A DNA stretch of 64,000 nt from Lepraria neglecta. Taxonomy: Eukaryota > Ascomycota > Lecanoromycetes > Lecanorales > Stereocaulaceae. Both the position numbers and the translations under genes were made by a program. The stretch covers positions 434,001 through 498,000 of the forward strand of contig CM065648.1 of the NCBI GenBank assembly GCA_033220425.1. Direction: 5' to 3'. The notes under the pieces were generated by a model. That model searched no databases. It was not told the DNA's origin and worked only from the letters and a program-made list of their open reading frames with translations. Shown here piece after piece: positions 31,350 through 42,424 of the stretch. The first letter of the stretch is position 1, and the number at the start of each line of letters is the position of its first letter.

Positions 31350-32638
31350 CTAGTTGAGTTTTAGTTGCGATTGGATGTTCCAATACATGCAATACCCTCT
31401 TGCTCTCTCCTCCACAGGGATTCTTGCGCTAAATAACTGGACCCAAATCCAGCCAACATAGACCGTGAGCGCGCAATGACGCCTTGCAACATGATCAAGC
31501 AGACGCTCCCAGCCTTTTTTCTTATCTTTTATCTTAGGTGCGAGAAGATTGAAATCATCCATCAGCAAGAATACCAGCGAGCCTTGATGTCGCTTCAAGA
31601 AAGCCTTCAGGTCATCTCTCCTTGCAGTAAATGATCTGAGTTCGAGGCACCCTAGCCTGCTACAAATCTTGCTGCCAAATATGCTACTGAAATCGAGACT
31701 TGCAACGTCGAGTTCGCCTACGAGCGTGAGCTCCTCGAGGTTGACGGCTGCCTGGAGGAGGTTCTCCACGGGTTCTTTGACAGAGGTTTGGGGGCCGACA
31801 AAAGCAGTTCGAGTGCCGCTTGGGAAGCAGGTGGTAAGGTCAAGCTTTCGAAGCCAGCTAAAAAGCTGATGTAATTCCCCAAACAGCTCCTTATTCGGTT
31901 CCCCGAATTGAATATCGGGTACGCCGCCGTTATACTGGAGGTGTCCTATCGTCCATGTAAGAGGATTCCCGCAAGAGAGATGTCCATTTCCAAGGCTCAT
32001 TTCTTCTAGCAAGCTCAGCTCACTCCTTGATAAAGCCTGAAGGAGCATGCAAAGAGGACCATGTTGTCTCCAAAACACTCCTTCGTGTCCGTGACAGGTT
32101 GATGAAGATTCTTTCTCGACACAACAGCCACGAATCTCGTTTGTCCTAGAGCCTGACATTATGCGATATAGCAGTGGCTCTCCTGCTGAATTCTACTTGT
32201 CTCCTGGAATAGCGGCTTGACGAGAGAGGTCCTGGAAAACAATTCTCTTGAGTGTCAGAGATTGAAGGGCTGCATCAAGCGTCTTCCCCAGGTCAGTACT
32301 GATGATATGCTCTTGTTCCTCGAAGAGTGCAGTAAGCTCTTGCGGCAGTTCTCCGTGATTGGTTTCACTCCGTCGCTCGTAAGGACTTCAGGATCGAGCC
32401 AGGAGCCGTCAACAATGAGTGTTCGAACGTAGCCCCGGAGGATAGGATGTGTAGTCAAGCTTGTAAAGACTTCAAGAGGGCCTTTGCGGGTTGCAATGAA
32501 TGTAGCTGTGAAGAGTGAGGGAGAGGCTAGGGACTCGAGCCGCTTGCTTGTCAAACGGAGGGATTTCAGGCTTCTGTTGTCGACCTTGCCAAAGAAAATC
32601 GTCCACAATTCGTTTGGTAATTTTGGGGTTCTGTCCAT
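31350..32638 (-). pseudogene. Decayed F-box-like gene, family B copy 3
   Basis: From ATG 32638 the frame reads MDRTPKLPNELWTIFFGKVD and SLKSLRLTSKRLESLASPSL, then HPILRGYVRTLIVDGSWLD. It slips near 32350, where the family block ELTALFEEQEHI continues in another frame, and meets a stop at about 32203 within PGDK-NSAGEP, where copy 2 has PGDQVNAEGEP. The remainder (32159-31350) is open for 269 codons: HEGVFWRQHGPLCMLLQALS, LFSWLRKLDLTTCFPSGTRT, NLEELTLVGELDVASLDFSS and FLLMDDFNLLAP. Two lesions in an otherwise good sequence imply fairly recent inactivation. Confidence 0.65.
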
Positions 32639-33510
32639 GGTGCGCGTGTTCCTTGTGAAAGACACTGACATGCTTGTTGATAGGATTCTGGGGTGATTGC
32701 CAAAAATAGTGGTAGATGTTTGATGATCGTGAGGTCAGAACTTCACACGGAGCATAACCGGACCCGTTGACATAGGTGAATAAGTGGGAGCACCACCAAC
32801 AGCGGCGTAGGCTGGGCAGTGCAGTATCCAGCAATAAGTGAGGCAAAAAAGCGACTAGAAGCTCTATGTAGGCCAGTAGCCTGGTGGAAGGAGCCTTCAT
32901 GTAATGAGAAGTTTGATTGTATTGTAGGACGTAAGATGGTTGAGGAAAGCGAGCGGGCCGAAAGGCCTTCCAGTGAGAGTGAAGTGTTGACTTTCGCCCG
33001 TCATACACCGCTTCTAGTCTACCTCACCTACCTTGACTAGACATCATTGACTTCCAAATCACATCTACCAGCTACTACGCTCACACTTCCAGCTCCGCAG
33101 TCCACCAAACATGCCTCAAGTCCCGTCTCCCTACACTCACATTGATGCTCCGCAGAGGTTATCATCGCACGCCGACGACGCCGCACTAAACCATTCCGAG
33201 ATTTTCGAATGTTGGCCGTTGAAAGGCTTGCGCAAATAGGCCAGAATATAATAGTTTGGAGCTGACTAGTGGCTTGGCGTTAACGATGTGAGTGGACGGG
33301 TAGGGGAGAGGGTTTGCTTACGAATTTCCGTTTTGGGAAATTGAGGCGGATTGGATTGATGTCACTGCGACCGTTTAGGCGCTAGACCTCAATTGAGAGA
33401 ACGTGAAGTGCATGTAAAGAGGGACTTTACTATCCTTGTTGATGCTGTCTACCTTCCATGCCGAGTAGCATTCTGGGGTTAAGTAGCCTTAAAGGCAACC
33501 ATATGACCGA
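32639..33510. other. Intergenic
   Basis: A 42-codon frame at 33112 begins MPQVPSPYTHID, but nothing supports it as a gene. Otherwise nothing is recognisable. Confidence 0.35.
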
Positions 33511-34831
33511 TCATTCCTTCTTTACCTCCGGCTCCAAGGGGAGTCTTTGCGCGTCAGATCTAGCTTCATAGTGCAGGCTATCCCAAGTCCTCCCCGGCCC
33601 ACTCTGTAATTGCTTTGGAATCTGCCATCCATACTCCTCGTGACGCAGCCACAAGCGTAAAAGATGTCTCCTGGCCCCCAGAATATTAACAATCTTCTCA
33701 GTATAGCTTGGGAGAGTACGACTTACGTCTTCTCGCCATCTATATACGCTTCCCTAGCATGGAAGATACTGAGGTCGTTGATGTACTGGATATCACCCTT
33801 CTTGAAATCGAGATACAAGCAATTCTCAGCAGCACAGAATTCGAGCGCGTCGAGCGCGTCGGCTTGAGCTTCCGTGATGGGCGGGATGCTCGTCGGTTGT
33901 AGGAGTTTGCCGCAGCCTGTGAAGAGGCGGCGGAAGTGTTGGATAACAAGCTTCTTCTTCTCGTTGATGTAGAGGACTGGTCGTGAATAGTATGCTGGGT
34001 CTCCTCAAAGCTGACATTATTGGACTAGGCTCTGCTCATCAATTTTTGTGGCAGACGTACTTATCGCATGGCTAATCCTCACTTATCAACCTGGTCAAAT
34101 CCGGCCTGGTCTCCGTAAGCGTATTATAGATATGCCAACTATTCGCAATCTTGCTTTGGCCTCCCTCATTCGCCACTTCGAGCGCGATCAGTGAAAAAAT
34201 GTCTCCATTGTCTGTATGGAATACCTGCCGTTCACTTGTATACCCTGGAGTACCAACGGCGTGGTTTCGTGAAAGATCAGTCACATGAGCGAGGACGGCA
34301 CCAGTGTTGTCCTGCCAACCTCGGAGGCTGCCAACGTATGATGACAAACCAGTATAGGCGATCACGCAGTCGAATTTGTCAACATCGTCCACGGGAATTT
34401 CGGCTGAGAGCGCTCGCAGCTTTGAGCTGAGGGATGGTAGGGGAAATGTTTCTTGACATACATGGCCCAAGGCGATACTGAGTGCTTTGCTTGTTCAGCA
34501 CATGATGCTAGGGGGCCAAAGTCACAGGAGAGCAGTGCCGAGAATCACCTTTGAAATGCTCTACTGCCTGCTTTATTTCCTTGGTATCTTCTGCGGTGAA
34601 AATAGTCACCCACTCTTCATCGTGGAAATCAGAACCTTTCCAAGCCAAGGGTGAATGTAAATTTGTTGGAAATCCGTTAGGAAGTTCCTTTGACAGTTTT
34701 TCGTTTTTAAGCCTTCTTTTCGTGTGGCTTGTGTACTTCTCTGCATCTGGCTGATAAGCGATATCAGGCTGTGAGGGACCCGCCCCGCTTGGAAGCGACA
34801 CGTTCTCCAACAGTGGTAGAAATTTGCTCAT
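33511..34831 (-). CDS. TauD/TfdA-family Fe(II)/2-oxoglutarate dioxygenase
   Basis: Four exons read on the minus strand (34831-34549, 34484-34083, 33994-33727, 33670-33511) give 370 aa with every junction in frame. Start MSKFLPLLENVSLPSG fits the family; an in-frame ATG at 35011 would add 60 unlike residues. Signature parts: GFPTNLHSPLAWKG, SSYVGSLRGWQD, VFHTDNGDIFSLIALEV with the HxD iron ligands, EGGQSKIANSWHIYN, QHFRRLFTG, LDFKKGDIQYINDLSIFHAR with the distal iron His, and HLLRLWLRHEEYGWQIP. These enzymes hydroxylate or desaturate small substrates; the substrate here is unknown. Oddities: the usual GRGFFVLRG stretch before PVDDVDKFD is missing, and after TRPDLTRLI the family's PWP segment is absent, its place being an intron that carries a near match ending in a stop. 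Activity is therefore uncertain. Confidence 0.68.
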
Positions 34832-35787
34832 ACTTGTGTTTTGGTGAGGGATCGCTAGGATTGATGGACTCAACGTCTCACATTTCAGAATAATGGGATC
34901 CGGTGCTATTTGTATTTGGGATAGGTAGTCACGGTTGAATCCCTTCGTTGGTCTGTCCGATTTCTCTGGCGTTGTGCAGCGCCAAGTGGGGGTCTGGCTT
35001 TCACCGCTCATGCCTTACTTTCTCCAATCCAGAAAGGGGACAAATTTTCTGCCGAGCAGTCGGAAAATTCAAAAGCCCCTCTCGGCCATATTGAAAGTCA
35101 TTCGCCTCATCCTGCAGCATATTCATGTCAGCTGAAGTTGACCCTGCATTTCCGGTGGGTTTGGCACCATAGAATACAGCTCTCCTTATGTACTGACAGG
35201 TGAACCATCCCTATCAGTAGCTCATTTGTATATAGTTGTACACCATGACGGCCGCAACGTCTATATTGCCAAGCTTAAAAAGGACTTCTATCAATCCCTT
35301 GCGGCTTGGGATGACCGACAGAGTCTTGCCAAGATATTGCCAAGGTCCAAGGCCTTGCCTTGCTTCCAATACAACTGAGTTGTCACTTTCAGGCCTTCTC
35401 GCTGGTTCGGTGTGAGGACTTCGAAAACCTTTCCTCGAATCTTCAAGCCATACAGAGTAGCCAACGCTGGAGAACGTGTTTTGTTCTCCTTGTGAAGAAG
35501 CACATGTCGGCGAGGCCGTCTATGATTGCATGATTTCACTCATAGACCGTGAGCAGAGGACTAGAAGAGCGATCAGGTTCGGAAGAAAAGGCTTGCCAAG
35601 AGTGCCCAAATGCCTCAAGATGGAATGTAGGTGTGCCCGACCAGCTTGGCCAATCCACACCGCCTTGACTTCTCTAGTGTAATAAACGTCCTAGGACATG
35701 TAAGCGATTCCTCAGAGGATGATGGTTACCTACTTTTGACACCAAACTCCCTCTTTGAAGTCATGTGGATATTCCCATCACACCATC
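34832..35787. other. Bidirectional promoter region of the TauD/FMO pair
   Basis: About 0.95 kb between the divergent dioxygenase and monooxygenase genes. Minus-strand frames at 35291-35690 (KVFEVLTPNQREGLKVTTQL, AVWIGQAGRAHLHSILRHLG) are open for 60-80 codons in two adjoining frames and could be a gene relic, but I do not recognise it. Confidence 0.35.
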
Positions 35788-37554
35788 ATGGTGCAAGTTG
35801 AGGGAATTGCCCTCCCACAAGCGGTTTCCATTGTTGCAGTAATAGGCGCCGGACCCTCAGGCCTTGCTACCGCACGACGACTTCTGGAGGCTGGCCTCAA
35901 TGTCACCGTTTTTGAACGCAAACGTAAGACTGGCGGCACATGGTACGTCGACATCCGATAGTCAGAAACATTGAGACCAGCTAAAGAAATAATGTGAGAG
36001 AACAGGTTGTATGACGACGAAAGGCCACCCAGACCGTACTTTCCTACGCCCAACTATGATGCCGACGCCACTCCAGATTGCAAACTTGAGGCATATCTCA
36101 AGAGCCATGGCCCCCAAGGTGCTTGCTATGATTCATTGATGAATAGCATCATCACGCCCTTGATGAGGTTTCAAGCACATGAGTATCCCCCTAATACGGT
36201 ATGGCCACGTCTCAACGAATCATCTTTCGTTTTGGAAAGCATTTGACAGTTTCAAGCGTTGGTTCGTCACCCACAAGGTTATCGTGGAATACCTCCAACA
36301 GTTCTCGAAGGATACCCAGGTAGAAAAGAATACCAAATATAATACCAATGTGATCAATCTTGAGAAAAAGGGCACAGGGTGGTTGGTTATCGCAACGGAA
36401 GCCCTTCATCCTTCCGGGAAAAAGGTCGCTCGTGGCTCTTTCCCAACAGAGCGTAAATCCACTGCTTTCCTCTCTCACCTTAAGATATCTATTACTTACA
36501 ACTCCTTTAGCTTTTCGATGCGGTCGTGGTGTGCGTAGGTCACTACGATAGACCTTTTGTTCCCTTCGTTCGAGGATTGGAGGAATGGGCTTCGAAATGG
36601 CCAGAGCGGGTTCTTCATTCAAAGGAACATAGGAAGAACAAAACGTTTCAAGATAAAGTGTGTCGTGCCGTTCGTCCTTCCGAGCATTTCTGACGACATG
36701 TTCCAGAGCGTACTCATCGTCGGGGCCGGCAGCTCCGCTTGCGATATCGGAAGAGAAATCGCTCTGGTGTCCAAGAGAGTGTATCAATCGGTCAAGTCAA
36801 ATGAAAACGCCCACACAAGGGCAAAAACGCCTTGGGAAAAGGTAGTTCGGTCCATATATCCCGACAATTTTCTCCAAGTTCCAGAGATCGCCAGCTTTGG
36901 TCCTAGCGACGCGTTCAGAGACATTGCGGATGCAGAAATCATTCTTGTTGACAACATTTCCCTAAATGGGATTGATTTTGTTATCTTTTGCACCGGGTAC
37001 AGGTTCTCCTTACCGTTCCTTCCAAGTTATCGAGGGGAGACAGTCAATCTTGAAACCATCATCACGAATGGTGTGCAGTTGCACAACATGCATAAGGATA
37101 CGTTCTTCATCGAGGACCCGACACTAGCTTTCGTGGGCGTGCCGTTCGAGATTGCCACTTTCGCTTTTTTTGACATCCAGGCGGTTGCAATCGCAGCAGC
37201 TTTTTCAGGAAAGGCACTTTTACCAGGCAAGCAAAAGATACGGGAGGAGTATGACCAGAGAAGCAGGAGTGTGGTGCAGAAAAGAGGTTCCATCTTCTCG
37301 GATTCGAAAGAGAGCTGCGATATATTCAAGACGCATTCGACTGGGTGAATGGTTCATCCGATCAGTACAAAATTGTTGGGTACGGAGAAACAAGCCGCTA
37401 CTTGGAGCAGAACCAGACGAAGGCTCTTCGAGAGGTTTTGAGATGCTCTAGAATTCTCCAAGGAAGGGATCCAAGCGGGGTGGAGAAGATCATCGAGGAG
37501 AAGGTGGAGGAGCTTGAGCTGGAACTCGCAAAGGAGGGCACCTTCAGATCATGA
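35788..37554 (+). pseudogene. Flavin-containing monooxygenase gene, probably damaged
   Basis: Exons 35788-35942, 36006-36198, 36257-about 36424, 36511-36657 and 36707 onward. The FAD fingerprint VIGAGPSGLATARRLLEAGL and TGGTWLYDDERPP, then VTHKVIVEYLQQF, FDAVVVCVGHYDRP, the NADPH fingerprint VLIVGAGSSACDIGREIA and DFVIFCTGYRFSLPFLP are class B FMO hallmarks. Two problems. The best donor for intron 3 (GTAAAT at 36467) leaves the wrong frame, and only a weak GTCGCT donor at 36425 restores it. Near 37285 the frame slips by one base, so that FHLLGFERELRYIQDAFDWV and the true C-terminus (to TGA at 37552) lie out of frame with VVQKRG. If read straight it ends early at 37348. Such enzymes oxygenate N or S centres or ketones; the divergent TauD partner suggests a former joint pathway. 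Confidence 0.65.
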
Positions 37555-38005
37555 ATCCCACCAGTCAGCAAACCTTCCATGGCCGAGCTTTAGGGAAGTA
37601 GTCCCTCGATGGTGCCCTAGGCTCGACTGTAAACATGGCGTTCGACCAAGATTGTCAACTATCAGGAGGTAAATTATGAGCGAAGATAGCGAGGGAATAG
37701 GATGGTATTAGATATTGGCATAGAGTAGATTGCAAGCTTAGCAATTTTTGAATCGAATCACACCTCTTCGGAGCTTGATCCAGAAGCCTCTCATGATTGT
37801 TGCAACGAAGCAAGCATCTGGGCAGCCTGCAAACCTTGCAATTAACGCTAACCACATCCGGCACGCGACTAGCGTCTTCTTCGTCATCAATCCTTGCACC
37901 GCGTCCAACGCCTCCCCCACGTTCGCACACTCAATTGAACCCACGGCAACATCCCGACTTACCAATCCCCGTCATAGCTGTCGCGCGACTCACCTCACCG
38001 CCACC
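37555..38005. other. Intergenic, promoter of the EXPERA-type gene
   Basis: The plus frame is open here but lacks family sequence. The strip before 38006 is CA-rich with a good start context (CACCATGG). Nothing else recognised. Confidence 0.4.
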
Positions 38006-38905
38006 ATGGTATCCACACGCTCCCACAAAACCGAATTCCCACCCCCAGACCTATCCCCCTCCAAAGCCCTGACGCGCACTGGGGGCCGCCGTTCCTCGAA
38101 ATGGCACCACACCCCCGACCCCATCGTCCTCCTCTGGCTGCTGATCTCCCTCCCGCTCGTAACCTGGGACACCGGCTACGTCTTCGGACGCCCCTACACC
38201 ATGCCCGACGGCTGGCTGCACTCCCCCATCTGGACGCCGTACGCGTTGTACGGGACTGTGGACTACATATACGGATGGAAAGCGTGGAATGAGCACAATG
38301 GGTTCACGGCCGCGCAGGCGAGTTTGAATATCGTGGAGAGCGTTGGGTATGTGGGGTATCTTTGGGTTGTGTGGAAATTTGGGGAGGGCGAGAAGAGGGT
38401 GCTACCGAGTGCGTGGGGGGGTGTGGCGTGTTTGGTTGGGTTTGCTCTTAGTGTAATGACTGTTAGTAAGACTGTGTTGTATTGTGAGTATTACCCTTTT
38501 ATTGTGTTGGTGTGATGGCGGAGGGTGGTGAGGTGGAGAGAGGATTTGGGGAGCGAAGGATTCTTCCGTGACGATTCTTCCGTGACGATTCTTCCGTGAC
38601 GATTCTTCCGTGACGATTTGGAGCTGATTGGTGGTGCAGGGCTCAACGAGTCGTTCTCCGGATTCGAGAATATTGGCCACAATGATCCCTTGTCGTTACT
38701 CTTCCTGTGGATCATTCCGAAGTAAGTCACTAGATCCGAGATACTCGAATGCTTTAGCTGATGCCGTCGTAGTGGCGCTTGGCTCGTCCTCCCTACCTAC
38801 ATGGGCTACGTGTTCGCTCGAGACATTCTGCACGGTCTTGCAATAGCCAGCGGCGACGCGAGTAGCAAGCCTGCGAGGGCTGCAACACCGACGAAAGATG
38901 AGTGA
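38006..38905 (+). CDS. EXPERA/EBP-like membrane protein
   Basis: Three exons, 38006-38483, 38640-38721 and 38773-38905, give 230 aa. Introns are 156 nt (GTGAGT...GTGCAG) and 51 nt (GTAAGT...CGTAG). After a 38-residue basic cytosolic head come about four membrane spans: PIVLLWLLISLPLVTWDTGY, the block around SPIWTPYALYGTVDYIYGW, VESVGYVGYLWVVWK with ACLVGFALSVMTVSKTVLY, and LLFLWIIPNGAWLVLPTYMG. The arrangement matches fungal EXPERA (emopamil-binding/TM6SF-like) proteins, whose members isomerise sterols or control lipid levels; many fungal versions have no assigned activity. Intron 1 contains four perfect copies of a 14-bp repeat. No break seen. Confidence 0.72.
38559..38614 (+). repeat. 14-bp tandem repeat, 4 copies, inside an intron
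   Basis: GATTCTTCCGTGAC is repeated four times without a mismatch, followed by a partial GATT. It lies in the first intron of the EXPERA-type gene and partly explains that intron's greater length. Confidence 0.95.
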
Positions 38906-39115
38906 GTGGTTAGTAAGGTGGGAACAGGCATTGAGGCTGGATGTGTACAAAGGGATGTTTTTATGATTTTACGTCTATATCTATGCGTTGGTGTTAATTC
39001 CGTTATCTGCATGTTCATACCCTTCCGCTGTTGCAGGCTAGCCTGCCCTTGATACCCTAAATTTAAGCTGTCCAAATGTTTTTCGAGCATGATATTTCAA
39101 ACCCTGTTCATACTC

Positions 39116-39769
39116 TCAAGTCCTCCAAAGCTCCCAAGCAAAAGGTCCAAAGATCCACCAGCTCCTCGACCGTCTGCTCTCTTGTGTATACTCTTCCTTA
39201 TCTTTCTCCCCCAGCGACAGCTGAAATTGACCATAATCAATATACCTCCCGAACTTCCACCTTACCCTCTTCAGCGTACCATTTCTCTCAAACCCGGCCC
39301 TCAGATAAAAATTGACCGCATTATTGACCTTTTCACTGACCACCGCATACACGAAAACCTCCAAGATCCCATTCGGCCGCTTCTCGCTAACAGACACAGC
39401 CTTCAGAGCCTCAACGATTGCTGCGAGAAGCTTGCTCCCGTATCCATTCCCAGTGGCGTTTGGAGCGAAGTAAATACTGAGCTCGACGACGTGGCCATAG
39501 GCGGGCCCGGGGCGCAGTTGGGTTGTGTAGGAAAATCCGAGGACTTTCTCAATTCCATTGGACTCGTCTTTGATGGTGGCGACGAGGTGGGGTAGACCTT
39601 GGTCAAGAACGTCGTGATAGGTCTCCACAATGTACGAGAGAGGTTGGGCATCGGTCCATGCATTCACGAGTGTGTGGACGATGTAGTGGTTGTATATCTC
39701 AAGGATCTCCCAGAGATCCTTGTATAAAGTGGGTCGTATTGTTATGGTCGCGGCGGCGGTGGAAGCCAT
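39116..39769 (-). CDS. GNAT acetyltransferase, phosphinothricin-acetyltransferase-like
   Basis: A single exon of 217 aa starting MASTAAATITIRPTLYKDLW. The opening IRPxxxxDxxEILEIYNHYI, the stretch VLGFSYTTQLRPGPAYGHVV and ELSIYFAPNATGNGYGSKLL (the acetyl-CoA-binding Q/RxxGxG/A-type turn, here ATGNGYG), then NAVNFYLRAGFERNGTLKRV follow the PAT/YncA branch of N-acetyltransferases. These enzymes acetylate small amines such as methionine sulfoximine or phosphinothricin, or protein N-termini; the substrate is not deducible. The C-terminal 30 residues are basic and end in an aromatic tail (WWIFGPFAWELW). The frame is clean. Confidence 0.78.
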   Translation of the reverse strand: MASTAAATITIRPTLYKDLWEILEIYNHYIVHTLVNAWTDAQPLSYIVETYHDVLDQGLPHLVATIKDESNGIEKVLGFSYTTQLRPGPAYGHVVELSIYFAPNATGNGYGSKLLAAIVEALKAVSVSEKRPNGILEVFVYAVVSEKVNNAVNFYLRAGFERNGTLKRVRWKFGRYIDYGQFQLSLGEKDKEEYTQESRRSRSWWIFGPFAWELWRT

Positions 39770-40311
39770 TGAGGTACGTCGTTAAGGAAGTCGAACGCGG
39801 CTTATGTGAGTCTAAGAGTGGTATGAGGCACCCAAGCTCATCTACAGCTAGTGACATCTTGTATCACAATTTGGTGAGAACCCCGCCTGCTCTGCATGGA
39901 TAGTTGAGGCTCTTGCTCGCTCATGTTCGGCCAGCGCAGCGTCGTGCGTCACTGGTTTCGGGTCCGATTGGTGGCACCGAGAAACTTCGGACCTGAGATA
40001 AACCAATCAAAGCGGGACCAGACGCTTGCGATTTGAAAAGCAGCATTTTGGTCGGGTATAGTGGAAGATCAACAAGCAGTACGCCTATGATCCAGCAAAG
40101 CGAGGGACAGTTCTCACGAAAATCTTTTCCCTGAAGAGGCCAAGATATTCGCTCAGTGAACCGAGTTCACAGCCAGTCATTGAAGATTATCTCGCGCTGG
40201 AAGAGGTCCCAGGATCACACACTGGTTCATGGAAATGAATATGCCTCAAGTCTATCAAGTCTGGAAGCCGTCCCCATGGGAAGATGCTGCTCAAGAGCTC
40301 GTCAACACGAG
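39770..40311. other. Intergenic
   Basis: Promoter side of the acetyltransferase gene. No motif-bearing frame or repeat recognised. Confidence 0.4.
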
Positions 40312-41608
40312 CTACCACAACTTGTCCCACTCTTCCGCTGTACAATCGGGCATGGAGACGAAGTCCCTAGTTTTCTTTGGGCCATCGACTTGTTTCTTCG
40401 CCGCAGGAGCTGCCCCAATTGCTCCGGCGTAAAAAAGATCAATATCCCCATTCTTAACCAGCTTGATCTCGCCTTAGCCTCAGAGAAGTCTTCTGTCAAA
40501 GCTTACATCATGCCCATCGTCCTCTCGGCCTCACCACTGAGAATAATTTCTTTATATTCCGCTGCGCACTGCTCTGGGTTTGCTTCAGCCGATTCCACAA
40601 AGCTACTCAGAGCGCCACGAACCTTGTGATAGAATGGGAGGTCTACCGTATCTTGTGAAGATAGTGGTTCCGGTGCTGCCTTCTCTCCTAGATCAGGGAA
40701 CTGCACTTGTGCTTCTGTAAGAGCTACGCCCAATGAGACGTCGCAGAGTGCGAAGTGCAGATACTCGGTATTGTAGTCCACTATCGGGACCGCGTATCCG
40801 AGCGGCCCGTCCAAAGGCATGTCACATCCTTGACACAAGGCTGTTGGGAACGTCTTCAGCGTATGAGCGCCGCCGAGATGGATGCCGACTGAAATTGCAA
40901 CAGCCCAAACTGCGGCGCGGATGCCACCATTCCAGTGGGAGGGTGTAACGATGGCTTGGATCTCTATCTCTCGGCCCAGAGCGTGCCTAGCTTCTATTTT
41001 GATGGCCTCTAACGCTTCGACAAATAGATTTTGCTGGTTGGTGATTGAGTATGACCTTCCTGTGTTGTTACCTTTTAACAGTATGTCAAGGTCAAACTGT
41101 ACTTCCATCTCCAGATTCTGTTTGAAAAATTCGTGTTAGGCCGTTATTACATTTAGCCTTTGCGACTGGTACTATTGATCCGTCTTGTAGGGCGTGGGCG
41201 GCTGTGATGTATGTTGGGCCGAAGCTGACACCAACAGGATATACCATGATCATAGCCTACCCTGATGGAAACAAAGCTCAAGGGAATTGAGAAAAATCCG
41301 AAACAGTTCCAAGATTCACAAGAGTTTTGGCACGCTTCTGACTCAACATGAACCAAGGTGGAAGGTCCTCGTGCGATGCTGCCAGTTGAAGATTCCTTAG
41401 TACTTTGGGGGCTCACGTAGCTCTGGTTCCTTGTCGCGCTTGAAGAATTTTCGAACGAAACATCAGACAGTGGACAGTCTGGCATCGGTTGTTGTGTACC
41501 TGCAGCTGCGTCAATTATGACGACTGGCCTTTGTGCGCTGCCTGCAATGGGGACTACGAGTAGAAATGCAATTGCGAATAAGACTACCAGTCCCATTGGA
41601 TTAACCAA
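40312..41608 (-). pseudogene. Hsp70-like (actin-fold ATPase) secreted-type gene, broken
   Basis: An N-terminal frame (41608 on) has a hydrophobic leader, MVNPMGLVVLFAIAFLLVVP. Some 115 codons later the frame changes near 41250 to VGVSFGPTYITAAHALQDGS, an Hsp70/actin-fold phosphate-1-like motif. A 55-nt intron (41118-41172, CTAAC branch) joins this in frame to MEVQFDLDILLKGN, EIQAIVTPSHWNGGIRAAVW and YNTEYLHFALCDVSLGVALT, ending at a stop at 40503. Beyond it a third frame continues as EIKLVKNGDIDLFYAGAIGA and RDFVSMPDCTAEEWDKLW, stopping at 40312. So there are at least two frame breaks. The central part (41253-40503) could still give a 231-residue protein. It resembles fungal lineage-specific Hsp70-like proteins; function unknown. 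Confidence 0.58.
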
Positions 41609-42424
41609 ATTCTCTACGGCTAACGCTCGTATGAGTGGTCAAGGTTCAAAGTTTTAGCAATAGCTGACATTGGTAATGTTTTTCTTGGTATCTCACCCTA
41701 GAGGTTTAGTTGAAAAGGATAGAAATTCGATGCGAGGGACTTGAATAGAAGAAAAGCGCTCCAAGAGTTTCATTCACTGGAGCAGCTTACTTATTCTGGT
41801 GAACCAGTAGAAGTTTTTGCGGTGAACGTATCAGGGTCAAGGCTAGGGCTCTACCTTTTTTTGAGGTCCACATTCAATGCATTGAGTAGAACCTAGCTTA
41901 GATAATATGTGCACGAGGCATGGCTTTACTACCCCAAGTTATACGGTGTGTCCTTGAAAACAGCCTAGCACAGGAGGGTGACGTATCGTTTCACCAAGCA
42001 AGTCGCTCTTCTGTCTGCGGATTGCAAAAGAAAGTTAGGGATTTGGAGAGGCTTGAGCCCAGCAAGTATGGCGGTTTGAGCTCCATGGTCAACCATAGCG
42101 TTAGCCTACGTTAGCCTTATCATTCACTCTCGAAAAGTTTGTGCTCCCAGAATTGACACATGACAAACACCCTTTGCCAGTCACGTAGGGATCTACGCTC
42201 AACAATCAAAGCTCTCTGGAACCGAATGATGCAGGTCCATCTCCCTGCAATATCTAACTCCAGTTGACGCGTGTCTCCTCATTTCGGAGAACATTTTGGC
42301 AGAGGTTTGATAGCTCCAAACATCCCGTTGTGCTTTGCTTACTGGCAGCAGGCCAGGTTATGATTCTTCGAGTAACACCGTCTGTACTCCAAAATTCTTC
42401 ATCGATCATGGTCCAAATTACACA
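41609..42424. other. Intergenic
   Basis: Lies between head-to-head relics (Hsp70-like and BTB). No supported gene; the stretch has ordinary composition. Confidence 0.4.

Noticed and set aside
16866-32638. RIP (repeat-induced point mutation) as the cause of decay
   Set aside because: Many breaks are frameshifts, which RIP does not cause, and I cannot compute the dinucleotide bias by eye.
35291-35690. A separate gene between the TauD and FMO genes
   Set aside because: Short frames in two registers with no motif I recognise; left as unexplained intergenic sequence.
36467-36510. GTAAAT donor for FMO intron 3 in a fully intact gene
   Set aside because: It leaves the frame off by one after LFDAVVV; only the weaker donor at 36425 fits, so the gene is listed as damaged.
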